Part shown: piece by piece, positions 8,320 to 17,320 of the stretch
How the letters are laid out: each line of letters begins with the position of its first letter
Position numbering within the stretch: the first letter of the stretch is position 1
Origin: Bifidobacteriaceae bacterium
GTDB lineage: Bacteria > Actinomycetota > Actinomycetes > Actinomycetales > Bifidobacteriaceae
Assembly (NCBI GenBank): GCA_022650895.1
Contig: JALCQC010000003.1
Coordinates: 62,001-126,000 of the forward strand
Direction of reading: 5' to 3'
Length of the DNA: 64,000 nucleotides
Notes under the pieces: model-generated
Database searches by the model: none
Seen by the model: only the letters and a program-made list of their open reading frames with translations
What the model was told of the DNA's origin: nothing
Position numbers and translations under genes: made by a program

Positions 8320-9315
8320 TTAGTACTGACGATAGGGCTCGTCAAACGGTGAGACCATCCCGGAATCGTCACTGCTGTACGGAAGACCCGCATCGGCCGC
8401 AGAACCGCTCACACCGGCGGCACCATGCATTTCACTCGCCATCTGCTGCAAGCGCGCGATGCGTTCGGAGGTCGGAGGGTGGGTGGAGAACAGGCGGCTC
8501 ACGTCGCGGGCAGAGAACGGCGAAGCGATCATCATCGCAGAAACCGTCTCCGTGCGCTGGTTCTTTTGCAACGGCGCAGCAGCAACCCCGCTCTCGATGC
8601 GGGAGAGCGCCGAAGCCAACGCCTCGGGGTCACCAGTGAGGGTGCTGCCGTCTTCGTCGGCGTCATATTCACGCGTCCGTGAGATGGCCATCTGTATGAG
8701 AGAGGCTCCGATGGGCGCCAAGACCATTGTCAAAATGGCGCCGATGGCACCGAATGGACCGGAATTGCGCTCGTCCCGGCTGCCGCCACCCATCCACATG
8801 AGCGCGTAGCCCAGATAGGTGATGACAGTGGCCATGGCGGCGGCGATGGCCGAGGTGCGAATGTCATGGTTGTACACGTGCATCAGCTCGTGACCGAGGA
8901 CACCGCGCAGCTCACGCTCGTTGAGAATCCTCAAAATGCCTTCAGTGCAGCACACTGCGGCATGGCGCTCGTTGCGGCCGGTGGCAAAGGCGTTGGGAGA
9001 TTCTGTCGGCGCGATGTAGATTCGCGGCATCGGCTTTCCCGCCTTTGCCGAAAGTTCGCGCACAATACGGTAGAGCTCCGGTGCCTGCTGCTCGCTCACC
9101 TCTTTCGCACCCATGGAAGCGATGGCCATGCGGTCAGAGAACCAATATGTGATGAATGAGGATCCGATTCCGATGGCGATGTAGATCCACAGAGTGCCAA
9201 TCTCACCACCCGTGAGCCACCAGATCAGCATGATGATGGCCCACAGAAAAGCGAAAAGCAGCGTGGTCTTCAGACCGTTGAAATGACCCTTCACCTTGAA
9301 GCCGTTCTTGTCCAT
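8320..9315 (-). CDS. htpX: HtpX-like membrane zinc metalloprotease (M48)
   Basis: 331 residues. Two N-terminal hydrophobic helices (about 16-35 and 41-60) precede the M48 catalytic site GHELMHVYNH, zinc ligands His142 and His146 with catalytic Glu143. A second helical hairpin follows (SAIAAAMATVITYLGYALMWM, then AIGAILTMVLAPIGASLIQMA), and then the third-ligand region REYDADEDGS. The C-terminal FSTHPPTSERIARLQQM is the conserved HtpX ending. The family degrades misfolded membrane proteins at the inner face of the membrane. It is a single gene between tRNA-Gly and fprA. Confidence 0.93.
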   Translation of the reverse strand: MDKNGFKVKGHFNGLKTTLLFAFLWAIIMLIWWLTGGEIGTLWIYIAIGIGSSFITYWFSDRMAIASMGAKEVSEQQAPELYRIVRELSAKAGKPMPRIYIAPTESPNAFATGRNERHAAVCCTEGILRILNERELRGVLGHELMHVYNHDIRTSAIAAAMATVITYLGYALMWMGGGSRDERNSGPFGAIGAILTMVLAPIGASLIQMAISRTREYDADEDGSTLTGDPEALASALSRIESGVAAAPLQKNQRTETVSAMMIASPFSARDVSRLFSTHPPTSERIARLQQMASEMHGAAGVSGSAADAGLPYSSDDSGMVSPFDEPYRQY

Positions 9316-9365
9316 GAAGTAAAAGTATCGAAACCCGCTGAATGTTTACCGAAAGTTATGCCTTC

Positions 9366-9397
9366 GGAAAATCGGGGAGCGAACCTTCGCGCTCCCC
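9366..9397 (-). terminator. Terminator downstream of fprA
   Basis: On the minus strand an 8-bp G+C stem GGGGAGCG/CGCTCCCC (9374-9381 with 9390-9397) is followed by GATTTTCC. It lies between the end of fprA and the start of htpX. Confidence 0.65.
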
Positions 9398-9458
9398 TTT
9401 ACTCCCCGCGCTCACTTCACTGATTGCTCGCGCTCATTTACGTCTATTGACGTAGCAC

Positions 9459-10946
9459 TCACTCCCCGCGCGAAATCTTGCGCATGAGATCGGGATCGAC
9501 GACCTTGATGTGCTCCCGATCCACTTTTGCTCCCTCGGCGCGCTCATAGGAGTCCAAGCGCTTCCAGCCAGCGAAGTCAAGGAAATCAACACCACGGGAC
9601 TCCAGCAGCGCCACGATGGAGTGATCATCGGCAGCATCGGGAGACTCCGAACGCCCGGCATTCGGCGCAGCCGCCAAATCATCAAGAATGTTGCTGACGG
9701 TTTCCATCGCATCCGACTTGGTGGAGCCGATGAGACCGACCGGCCCACGCTTCGCCCAGCCCGTGGAGTACAGACCGGAGATCGGCTGCCCTTCCTTGCC
9801 CGATTCGCGCTCTTCCACGCCAGGCTCGGCAACGATACGTCCGCCAACGTTACGCAGGGTGAGGCGCTGATTGTCGTACGGAATCTCCGCAACCTGCGCC
9901 GGCTTGTACCCCACAGCGTGGTACACGGCCTGCACCGGGAAGGTGGTGACGTCACCCGTTCCCTGCATCTGCCCCGAGGCGGAAACTTCGGTGCGCTCGA
10001 CCCGCAGGCCGGAGACCGCGTCATCGGAGCCAAGAATCTCGACGGGGTTGGAGAAGAAGTGGAAATGGTAACGCCGCGTAGCCGGATTACCCTCGAAGTC
10101 CACTCCGCCGTCGGCAGCCATCTTCTCAGCCATGTCGCGGATGACCTCCAGCTCGTCAATCATCTGCCGGGTCAGCTTGTCCTGATTGGCGACTTCGCGT
10201 GTGGCCTCATCGATCGCGAGCTCCTCTGGGTCCACAATGATCTGGACTCCGCGCAGCTTCTCCAGCTCGCGCAGCTCCTGAACGGAGAATTTCGCCTGAG
10301 CGGGACCCCTGCGTACAAACAGGTGAAGATCCTTGATCTTGTTCTGCTTCAACCCCTCGTATACAGCGGTCGGGATGTCGGTGGACAGGAGATCGTCCGG
10401 GTTCTTGACCAACAGACGGGAGATGTCCATCGCGACGTTGCCACCACCAATGACCGCAACGGTTTCAGCGGTGAGAGGCCACTGGCGAACTCCGGTGGGA
10501 TAACCGTCGTACCACTCCACGAAGTGGGCGGCACCGAAGACGCCGGGCAGGTCAGCACCCGCGACGGCGAGCGGACGGTCGTCCACGGCACCGGTCGCGA
10601 AAATAACGAAGTCATAGCGAGCGCGCAAGTCGTCCAGCGTGATGTCTTTGCCGAACTCGACGTCGGTGAACAAACGGATCTTGGGGTTGTCGAGGGTCTT
10701 CTCCAGCGCGCCCATGATCCATTTGATGGCGGGGTGGTCTGGGGCCACGCCGTAGCGCACCAGGCCAAAGGGCACCGGCAGTTTTTCGAAGAGATCGACG
10801 GTGGCTTCCGTGCCGATTCCCAGCTCCTCGCCGCGCTCTGAAAGCTGGCGCAGGAAGATGTCGGATACGTAGACGCCTGCGGGGCCGGCTCCGACGACGG
10901 CGACGCGAAGTGGACGAAGTTCAGTGGTGTTCTCGCTAGTAGTCAC
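9459..10946 (-). CDS. fprA: Ferredoxin/adrenodoxin-type NADP+ reductase
   Basis: 495 residues from GTG 10946; an opening extends to 11105 but that part crosses a terminator hairpin. The FAD motif RVAVVGAGPAGVYVSDIF is at residues 14-31, followed by FGLVRYGVAPDHPAIK, the FprA/adrenodoxin-reductase hallmark. The NADP site is TVAVIGGGNVAMDISRL, and LYSTGWAKRGPVGLIGSTKSDA closes the FAD fold. The enzyme moves electrons between NADPH and ferredoxin in the cytoplasm. The GTG start has only a weak upstream ribosome site, so the exact N-terminus is uncertain by a few residues. Confidence 0.93.
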   Translation of the reverse strand: MTTSENTTELRPLRVAVVGAGPAGVYVSDIFLRQLSERGEELGIGTEATVDLFEKLPVPFGLVRYGVAPDHPAIKWIMGALEKTLDNPKIRLFTDVEFGKDITLDDLRARYDFVIFATGAVDDRPLAVAGADLPGVFGAAHFVEWYDGYPTGVRQWPLTAETVAVIGGGNVAMDISRLLVKNPDDLLSTDIPTAVYEGLKQNKIKDLHLFVRRGPAQAKFSVQELRELEKLRGVQIIVDPEELAIDEATREVANQDKLTRQMIDELEVIRDMAEKMAADGGVDFEGNPATRRYHFHFFSNPVEILGSDDAVSGLRVERTEVSASGQMQGTGDVTTFPVQAVYHAVGYKPAQVAEIPYDNQRLTLRNVGGRIVAEPGVEERESGKEGQPISGLYSTGWAKRGPVGLIGSTKSDAMETVSNILDDLAAAPNAGRSESPDAADDHSIVALLESRGVDFLDFAGWKRLDSYERAEGAKVDREHIKVVDPDLMRKISRGE

Positions 10947-11061
10947 GCGTTTCAGATTAGCGACTGCACTCAACAAAATCGACAGTCGCGCACAGTTGTC
11001 GCAGAATGCAACTGTGCATGTGGAGACGGCCGCGTAAGGGCGGCCTGCAGGTAGGAAAGAT

Positions 11062-11099
11062 AAGGAAAAGGGCGATGAGCCTTTCGACTCATCGCCCTT
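11062..11099 (-). terminator. Terminator downstream of htrA
   Basis: A perfect 12-bp stem (11068-11079 with 11088-11099, AAGGGCGATGAG and its complement) with an 8-base loop. On the minus strand it is followed by TTTTCCTTA, ending the htrA transcript before fprA. Confidence 0.8.
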
Positions 11100-11168
11100 C
11101 TGCATCTCACCGGTCGTGTGCGGCCGCGCGGGAATGCTTTTCGGTCAAACTCCCAGGTTCACGCCGAA

Positions 11169-13094
11169 TCACTGGCTCCCGAAGAGACCGAATGGATCGG
11201 AGAGGCCGCCGTAGCCGTTGTCATCGTCGTCCCCGTCACCATCGTTGTTGTCGTTATTATCGTTGTTGTCATTGTTGTTGCTGTTTCCGCTTCCGTTGGA
11301 GCTTGAGGAAGTGGATTCGGCTTGGGTGAGCGTCACGTTGATCTCAACCGTCTTGCTGTTCCTGACAACCGTGAGCTTGACGGTGTCGCCAACCGCTGCC
11401 GCCCTGACGTAGCCGAGCACGGAGTACATGCTGGAGACCACGTTGCCATTGAAGCCAACGATCACATCGCCTGTCTTGACTCCTGCCTTAGCGGAGGCAC
11501 CACCGCTGGTCACGGTGACGACCTTCGCACCTGCACGGGTCTCGCCGTCCGCAGTGGCGGAGCCTGTGGAGATGGTCACGCCGAGCTGGGCGTGCTGCAC
11601 CTTGCCGGACTTGATGATTTCCTTGGACACTCGCTGCACGAGGTTGGCGGGAATCGCGAAGCCGATGCCGATGGAACCGGACTCGGAGCTATTCGAGGAC
11701 GTGGAGCTGGAGGCCGTTGCGATGGACGAGTTGATACCAATCACTTCGCCCGCCGCATTGAACGTCGGACCACCCGAGTTGCCGGGGTTGATGGCGGCGT
11801 CAATCTGGATGGCATTGGTCACGATCTCGCTGTTGGAGCTGGAATCCGTCACGGAAACAGGTCGGTTCAGAGCGGAGACGATGCCCGTGGTCGCTGTGTT
11901 CTCATAGCCAAGAGGGTTGCCGATTGCCATGATCGATTCGCCAACCGCCACCGAATCCGAATCCGCGAAGGTAATTGCCTGCAGATTGTCGGGAGCGTTT
12001 TCAAGCTTGATGACCGCGAGATCCGTCGTGGAGTCGGTGCCCACTGTCTTCGCCGAGTAAACGGAACCGTCGTTCAGCGTCACCTGTATCTGCGTGGCGG
12101 ATTCCACCACGTGGTTGTTGGTGACAATGTCGCCGTCGGTGTCGATGATGGCGCCCGACCCCTTGGCCGCACCGCCGGAGACCGCCGCGGTGATGGAGAC
12201 CACGGACTTCGCGACCTTCTTGTTCACGGCCGTCCAGTTCGCGGCACCGGTTCCTTCAACGGTGGTGCTGCCGTCACCGCCGGATGACGAATTCAAAGAT
12301 GACGTCGACGACGCCGAGGGAATAGTCACGAAGCCGTTCGCGATGGCTGCATAGCCCAAACCGAGCACCAGCAGCGCCGCGATGATGGCAGAGACCGCCG
12401 CCGCAAGCCATGTGCGCCCTGCACCGGACTTGTTCTGAGTCGCCGTGTTGCCGGGACCGCCCTTGCCTGCCGGACCTCCCTGAGGACCGAACGGATTTGC
12501 CGGGCCTGCGGGACCGGAGGGGCCATTGCCCGAGCCGGTGCTGCCGCTGCCACCATTGCCGTTCGTACCCGGAGCGGGGGCGCCAAAATAGTTTGGGAAC
12601 TGGTTCGTCGGCTGCTGCCCGGAATCCGGACGAGGAGCCTGATTGTAACCGTAAGGTTGATGACCATCTACGCTTTGACGGCCAGCGTTCTGCCCACTCG
12701 CGGTCGGCTGATTCTTCGAGGCCGCGTCCTTGCCCAAGTCCTCCGGAGCGCCGAACGGGTACGAGGCCGCCGAAAGAGGCTGCGTGGGGTTGTCGGTGTT
12801 CGCTCCATATTCGGGGGCGGGCACGTACTGCGATTTCACGCCGAAACTCTGCGTTGACTGCGAGTCTGCGTCACCCGTGGAAGCGGGGGCGGAAGAAACG
12901 GAAGCGGAAGTAGCTGTCGTGCCATCGGCAGCGCTTTCCGGCGACGCTTCAGATGACCCACTCGCCGTCTTTGTACCGTCCGCATCACTCGTCTCATCGG
13001 CACCGACATGCGACTGAGGCGCACCGCTGGGATTCCACGCATCCTGCGAATCATCGGAATCCCAAGGACCCTTGATCCCCTGCTGATCTGCCAT
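11169..13094 (-). CDS. Membrane-anchored HtrA/DegP-like serine protease with PDZ domain
   Basis: 641 residues. A cytoplasmic Ser/Asp then Gly/Pro/Asn-rich arm (1-225) is followed by one transmembrane helix (about 229-251). The trypsin-like domain carries the full triad: His328 in NNHVV, Asp358 in STTDLAVI, Ser440 in INPGNSGGP. A PDZ domain (about 500-595) follows, with HAQLGVTI and GVKTGDVIVGFNG. The C-terminus is an odd low-complexity tail of Asn/Asp repeats (NNDNNDNNDNND, then DGDGDDDD). The catalytic domain faces outward and is expected to degrade or refold exported proteins under stress. It is divergent from tgt. Confidence 0.94.
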   Translation of the reverse strand: MADQQGIKGPWDSDDSQDAWNPSGAPQSHVGADETSDADGTKTASGSSEASPESAADGTTATSASVSSAPASTGDADSQSTQSFGVKSQYVPAPEYGANTDNPTQPLSAASYPFGAPEDLGKDAASKNQPTASGQNAGRQSVDGHQPYGYNQAPRPDSGQQPTNQFPNYFGAPAPGTNGNGGSGSTGSGNGPSGPAGPANPFGPQGGPAGKGGPGNTATQNKSGAGRTWLAAAVSAIIAALLVLGLGYAAIANGFVTIPSASSTSSLNSSSGGDGSTTVEGTGAANWTAVNKKVAKSVVSITAAVSGGAAKGSGAIIDTDGDIVTNNHVVESATQIQVTLNDGSVYSAKTVGTDSTTDLAVIKLENAPDNLQAITFADSDSVAVGESIMAIGNPLGYENTATTGIVSALNRPVSVTDSSSNSEIVTNAIQIDAAINPGNSGGPTFNAAGEVIGINSSIATASSSTSSNSSESGSIGIGFAIPANLVQRVSKEIIKSGKVQHAQLGVTISTGSATADGETRAGAKVVTVTSGGASAKAGVKTGDVIVGFNGNVVSSMYSVLGYVRAAAVGDTVKLTVVRNSKTVEINVTLTQAESTSSSSNGSGNSNNNDNNDNNDNNDGDGDDDDNGYGGLSDPFGLFGSQ

Positions 13095-13324
13095 TTCCTA
13101 CTCCTTTTGACCTCTACCACTAAAGCTTGATGGATTTCTGCCGCTGCCGAGTAGACGGCAGCTCATTGCCTATTCATTGAGTAAAGTGACCGGTTCTGGA
13201 GGTTTCCTGAACGCTCCATTAATAAAGAATAACGATTGTCACATTTCTTGCTGACTCCAGCGAACAGCACACCGGAAAGCAGCCGGAAAACGTGCGGGGA
13301 CGGGCACCCGATAAAGTAAGGACC

Positions 13325-14716
13325 GTGACATATGAATCGTCGGCACAGCCCGAGACCCCCGCTTCCCCCAGCAGCATAATTACCGACAGCGAAACCACCC
13401 ATGACTTCTCTGAGAAATCGGAACTCGGGTGGAAGCCGGCAGGTCCCCTTCGCGAGGTGCCGCTTGGGCGCGAGGCCTTCGGATTCGATGTGGTGACGGA
13501 GCTGCCGAACACCGCCGAGGGGCTCGGCCGCGGAGGTCGACGCCACGGACGCACGGGCATCATCCACACGCCCCACGGTGACATCCACACCCCGGCCTTC
13601 GTGCCGGTTGCCACGCAGGCCACCATGAAGGCGGTCCTTCCCGAGCAGATGCGCGCCCTGGGCTCGCAGTGCCTCCTTGCCAACGCGTTCCACCTCTTCG
13701 AGCGGCCTGGCGAGGAGATCATCGACCAGGCGGGCGGCCTGGGAAAATTCATGAACTGGGATGGCCCCACCTACACGGATTCCGGCGGATTCCAGGTGCT
13801 CTCCCTGGGCGCCGGCTTCAAGAAGACGCTCGCCATGGACACCACCGGGCTCAAGTCCGACGACGTGATTGCCAAGGGCAAGCAGCGCCACGCCTTCGTC
13901 GATGAGGATGGCGTCACCTTCAAGTCCCCCCTCAACGGCTCCATGCACCGGTTCTCCGCGGAAATCTCCATGGGAATTCAGCACAAGATCGGGGCCGACA
14001 TCATGTTCGCGTTCGATGAGCTGACCACCCTCATGAACACCCGACGCTACCAGGAGGAGTCAGTGGAACGTACCTTCCGCTGGGCGAAGCGCTGCGTGAC
14101 CGAGCACTTCCGACTCACCGAGGAGTGCTCCGGCAAACCGTATCAGGCACTTTTCGGCGTGGTTCAGGGTGCCAACTACGAAGACCTCCGCAGGCTCGCG
14201 GCGTCTGAAGTCGCCTCTCTGGACTTCGATGGCTTCGGCATCGGCGGCGCCATCGAGAAGAAGCTCATGGGCGAGATCAGCGCCTGGATCTGCGACGAGC
14301 TGCCGGACAACAAGCCGCGGCACGTCCTCGGCATCGCCGCGGTGGATGACATCTTCGCGGCGGTCGAGAACGGCGGCGACACCTTCGACTGCGTGGCACC
14401 CGCCCGCGTGGCCCGAAACGGCGCCATCTACACCGCCGATGGCCGGTGGAACGTCCTGCGCGCGGCCCTCAAGGATGACTTCGGCCCCCTCGAGGAAGGC
14501 TGCGACTGCTACACCTGCACGCATTACTCGCGTGCCTATGTGCACCACCTCCTCAAGAGCCGCGAGATGACGGGCGCCACGCTCGCCACGCTCCACAACG
14601 AGCGCTTCTTCGTGCGGTTGCTGGACAACATCCGTGCCTCCATTGACGGCGGATATTTCGATGATTTCAAGAAGGAGACGCTCACGCGCTTCTACCGCAA
14701 CGGCAGCAAGGGCTAA
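13325..14716 (+). CDS. tgt: tRNA-guanine transglycosylase
   Basis: 463 residues from GTG 13325 (AAGGA upstream); an alternative GTG at 13292 adds 11 residues without a ribosome site. The catalytic barrel holds both aspartates: Asp152 in YTDSGGFQVLSLG and Asp231 in FAFDELTTL. Substrate loops (QATMKAVLP, GVVQGANYEDLR, GFGIGGAIEKKL) are present, and the zinc site is CDCYTCTHYSRAYVHHL. The enzyme exchanges G34 of Asp/Asn/His/Tyr tRNAs for a queuine precursor. An N-terminal extension of about 75 residues precedes the family core. It is divergently transcribed from htrA. Confidence 0.94.
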   Translation: MTYESSAQPETPASPSSIITDSETTHDFSEKSELGWKPAGPLREVPLGREAFGFDVVTELPNTAEGLGRGGRRHGRTGIIHTPHGDIHTPAFVPVATQATMKAVLPEQMRALGSQCLLANAFHLFERPGEEIIDQAGGLGKFMNWDGPTYTDSGGFQVLSLGAGFKKTLAMDTTGLKSDDVIAKGKQRHAFVDEDGVTFKSPLNGSMHRFSAEISMGIQHKIGADIMFAFDELTTLMNTRRYQEESVERTFRWAKRCVTEHFRLTEECSGKPYQALFGVVQGANYEDLRRLAASEVASLDFDGFGIGGAIEKKLMGEISAWICDELPDNKPRHVLGIAAVDDIFAAVENGGDTFDCVAPARVARNGAIYTADGRWNVLRAALKDDFGPLEEGCDCYTCTHYSRAYVHHLLKSREMTGATLATLHNERFFVRLLDNIRASIDGGYFDDFKKETLTRFYRNGSKG

Positions 14717-14842
14717 CGGTAAGAACCGGAGACAACGGCAAGCGCCCGCCCCCCCTCGAATCGGAAACACCACAGCTGCGCCACCGGTGAGCGCACGCCC
14801 CGACATCGAAATTTATTCAGCCGTCAGAATTCCTCGGCGATT

Positions 14843-14856
14843 GTTGTATATGCAAC
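14843..14856. promoter_or_regulatory. Candidate MarR operator
   Basis: GTTGTATATGCAAC has 4-bp inverted arms around an A+T centre and lies 17 bases upstream of the MarR-family start, overlapping the probable promoter. MarR proteins usually bind such short palindromes next to their own gene. Confidence 0.45.
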
Positions 14857-14872
14857 GAGTTATTATTTTTCG

Positions 14873-15484
14873 GTGCAAAAATTGAATGCTGAACCAACGA
14901 GTACGGAAGATTTCCGCCCGGGTTTGGAAATTCGCCTTCTGCGCAACATGATCTATCGCTACCTTGCCGCCACCCTGCCTCAAGAAGCGGAGACGGCCAC
15001 CGGTGGAAACACCTCCATCCTCATGTATCTTTTCAAGCATCAGGATCGTGAGGTCTTCCAGCGCGACATCGAGAAACATTTCGGCTTGGCACGCTCCACG
15101 GCTTCCCGAGTCCTCGGTCTCATGGAGAAAAAGGGACTGATCGAACGTAAAGTTGTAGAACGAGATGCTCGGCTGCGTCGCATCCTTCTCACCGAAAAGG
15201 CCTTCCCCGTCACCGAGGCGCTCAGAAAGAATGCCACCCGCATGGAGGACGTCATGTTGCAAGGACTCAGCGAACGCGACCAGCTGCAGCTGGCGACCTA
15301 CCTGAACACGATGAAGAGCAATCTCATCGCCTCCGGAAAGGTGGGAACGGGGTACGATTCCCTTCCCACGCCCCGCACACTCGACGAACCGCATGACGAC
15401 GGCTCGGCGACGACAGCAAAAGACATTGGTACATCGGAAGTAAACGAAGAAGTACAGGAAGAGGAAGGAAGAAGCGAGAAATGA
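14873..15484 (+). CDS. MarR-family transcriptional regulator
   Basis: 203 residues from GTG 14873. Helices 1-2 (LEIRLLRNMIYRYLAATLP) are followed by the winged helix-turn-helix (VFQRDIEKHFGLARSTASRVLGLMEKKGLIERKVV) with the conserved DARLRRILLTEK wing. An acidic C-terminal tail of about 45 residues is beyond the usual MarR length. No ribosome site precedes the GTG, and TATTAT ends 6 bases upstream, so the transcript may be leaderless. The stop overlaps the start of the first ABC gene (ATGA). In bifidobacteria MarR-ABC-ABC operons are drug or bile exporters controlled by their own repressor, which is the likely arrangement here. Confidence 0.88.
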   Translation: MQKLNAEPTSTEDFRPGLEIRLLRNMIYRYLAATLPQEAETATGGNTSILMYLFKHQDREVFQRDIEKHFGLARSTASRVLGLMEKKGLIERKVVERDARLRRILLTEKAFPVTEALRKNATRMEDVMLQGLSERDQLQLATYLNTMKSNLIASGKVGTGYDSLPTPRTLDEPHDDGSATTAKDIGTSEVNEEVQEEEGRSEK

Positions 15485-17319
15485 CATCCACCGTCACCGC
15501 CGCGCCCGCAACTGCGGAACAGCGGGAGCAGCTGCGCTCTCAACAGCCACCGGAGGCACCGAAGAAGGTGCACGTGATCTCCACGCTGCTCAAAAGCCTG
15601 AGAGAGTTCAAAAAGGAAAGCATTCTGGCACCGCTCTGCGTCGCCGTGGAGAGCATTCTTGAAATTGTGATTCCCACCGTCATGGCCTTGCTCATCGACG
15701 AGGGAATCTCCGGTAAGAGCATGCCCACCATCTGGCGCTTCGGCATTGTTCTGCTGTGCTCCGCCGCCGTCTCTCTCCTCTTCGGCTTCCTCGCCGGAAA
15801 GTTTGCGGCCGTCAGTTCCTCCGGCTTTGCAAGGAACCTGCGCCATGATCTCTTCGACAAGGTGCAGTCCTTCAGCTTCACCAACATCGACCACTTCTCC
15901 ACCGGCTCCATCATCACCCGCCTCACCACGGATGCGACGAACCTGCAGAACGCCTATCAGATGATCATCCGCATGGGCATGCGTGCGCCGATCATGGCCG
16001 TGGTCGCATGGATCTTCGCATTCCGCATCAACCATTCGATCTCGTTCATCTTCCTTGGGGCAATCCCGATCCTGGGCGTGGGCCTGTGCGTCCTCGCCAT
16101 CCTGGTGCACCCTATTTTCGAGCGCGTCTTCCACACGTACGACGAACTGAACAACGTGGTTGACGAAAACCTCCAGGCCGTGCGCGTGGTGAAGTCCTTC
16201 AACCGCGAGAAGTTCGAAGACAGCAAGTTCTCCCACATCTCCCTGCGCATCTACAAGGACTTCGTCAAGGCGGAGAAGATCATGAGCTTCAACGCACCGC
16301 TCATGCAGTTCTGCATGTACGTGTCCATGATCATGATCGCCTGGCTCGGTTCGCAGCAGATCGTCGCCTCCGGCAACAACGCGGCGCTCGGCCTCACCAC
16401 CGGCGACCTCACCGCACTGGTCACCTACGCCATGCAGATCCTCATGAGCATGATGATGCTGTCCATGATCTTCACCATGGTGATCATCTCCCGCGCCTCC
16501 GCAAACCGCATCTGCGAAGTGTTGACGGAGGAAAGCACCGTCACCAACAACGATGCCCCCGTCACCACCGTCAAGGACGGCTCCATCGACTTCGACAACG
16601 TGACCTTCCGCTATTCCAACAGCTCCGAGAAGCCGGTTCTTGCAGACATCGATCTGCACATCAAGCCCGGTCAGACCATCGGCATCGTGGGCGGAACGGG
16701 TTCCTCCAAGTCCAGCTTGGTGCAGCTCATTCCCCGTCTCTATGACGTTTCCAAGGGCTCCCTCAAGGTGGGCGGCGTGAACGTGCGCGACTACGACTTG
16801 GTGACCCTGCGCGACCAGGTGGCCATGGTGCTGCAGAAGAACATTCTCTTCAGTGGAACTATCAAGGAGAACCTGCGCTGGGGCAACCCCAACGCCACCG
16901 ACGAAGAGCTCATCGAAGCCGCGAAACAGGCCCAGGCGGACGGATTCATCAACGAGTTCCCCAAGGGCTACGACACCTACATCGAGCAAGGCGGCACCAA
17001 CGTCTCCGGCGGTCAGCGCCAACGTCTGTGCATCGCCCGCGCCCTGCTGAAGAAACCGCAGATCCTGATTCTCGATGATTCCACCAGCGCGGTGGACACC
17101 AAGACGGATCAGTTGATCCGCAACGCCTTCCGCAACTCGATTCCCGACACCACGAAGATCATCATCGCGCAGCGCGTCGCCTCCGTGCAGGACTCCGATT
17201 CCATCATCGTGATGGATGAGGGCCGCATTATTGCACAGGGAACCCATGACGAGCTCCTCGAATCCTGCGACGAATACCGTGAAATCTACGAATCTCAGAC
17301 GCAGAAAGCGGGTGCCTGA
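15481..17319 (+). CDS. ABC exporter half-transporter with degenerate ATPase site
   Basis: 612 residues: six-helix exporter domain (about 30-330), then a nucleotide-binding domain. Walker A reads GGTGSSKS (residues 404-411), with Ser in place of the last Gly. The signature VSGGQ is intact (508-512). Walker B ends LDDSTSAVD, with Asp533 where the catalytic Glu normally sits. These changes are known from heterodimeric exporters (BmrC/TM287 class), where one composite site is inactive. The partner is the next gene, which starts one base after this stop. Substrate is not readable; multidrug or peptide export is typical. Confidence 0.92.
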   Translation: MTSTVTAAPATAEQREQLRSQQPPEAPKKVHVISTLLKSLREFKKESILAPLCVAVESILEIVIPTVMALLIDEGISGKSMPTIWRFGIVLLCSAAVSLLFGFLAGKFAAVSSSGFARNLRHDLFDKVQSFSFTNIDHFSTGSIITRLTTDATNLQNAYQMIIRMGMRAPIMAVVAWIFAFRINHSISFIFLGAIPILGVGLCVLAILVHPIFERVFHTYDELNNVVDENLQAVRVVKSFNREKFEDSKFSHISLRIYKDFVKAEKIMSFNAPLMQFCMYVSMIMIAWLGSQQIVASGNNAALGLTTGDLTALVTYAMQILMSMMMLSMIFTMVIISRASANRICEVLTEESTVTNNDAPVTTVKDGSIDFDNVTFRYSNSSEKPVLADIDLHIKPGQTIGIVGGTGSSKSSLVQLIPRLYDVSKGSLKVGGVNVRDYDLVTLRDQVAMVLQKNILFSGTIKENLRWGNPNATDEELIEAAKQAQADGFINEFPKGYDTYIEQGGTNVSGGQRQRLCIARALLKKPQILILDDSTSAVDTKTDQLIRNAFRNSIPDTTKIIIAQRVASVQDSDSIIVMDEGRIIAQGTHDELLESCDEYREIYESQTQKAGA

Positions 17320-17320
17320 T

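Noticed and set aside
9510..10841. Long plus-strand open frame (443 codons) antisense to fprA
   Set aside because: It is a shadow frame in G+C-rich coding sequence with no ribosome site or family signature, while the other strand encodes a full FprA.
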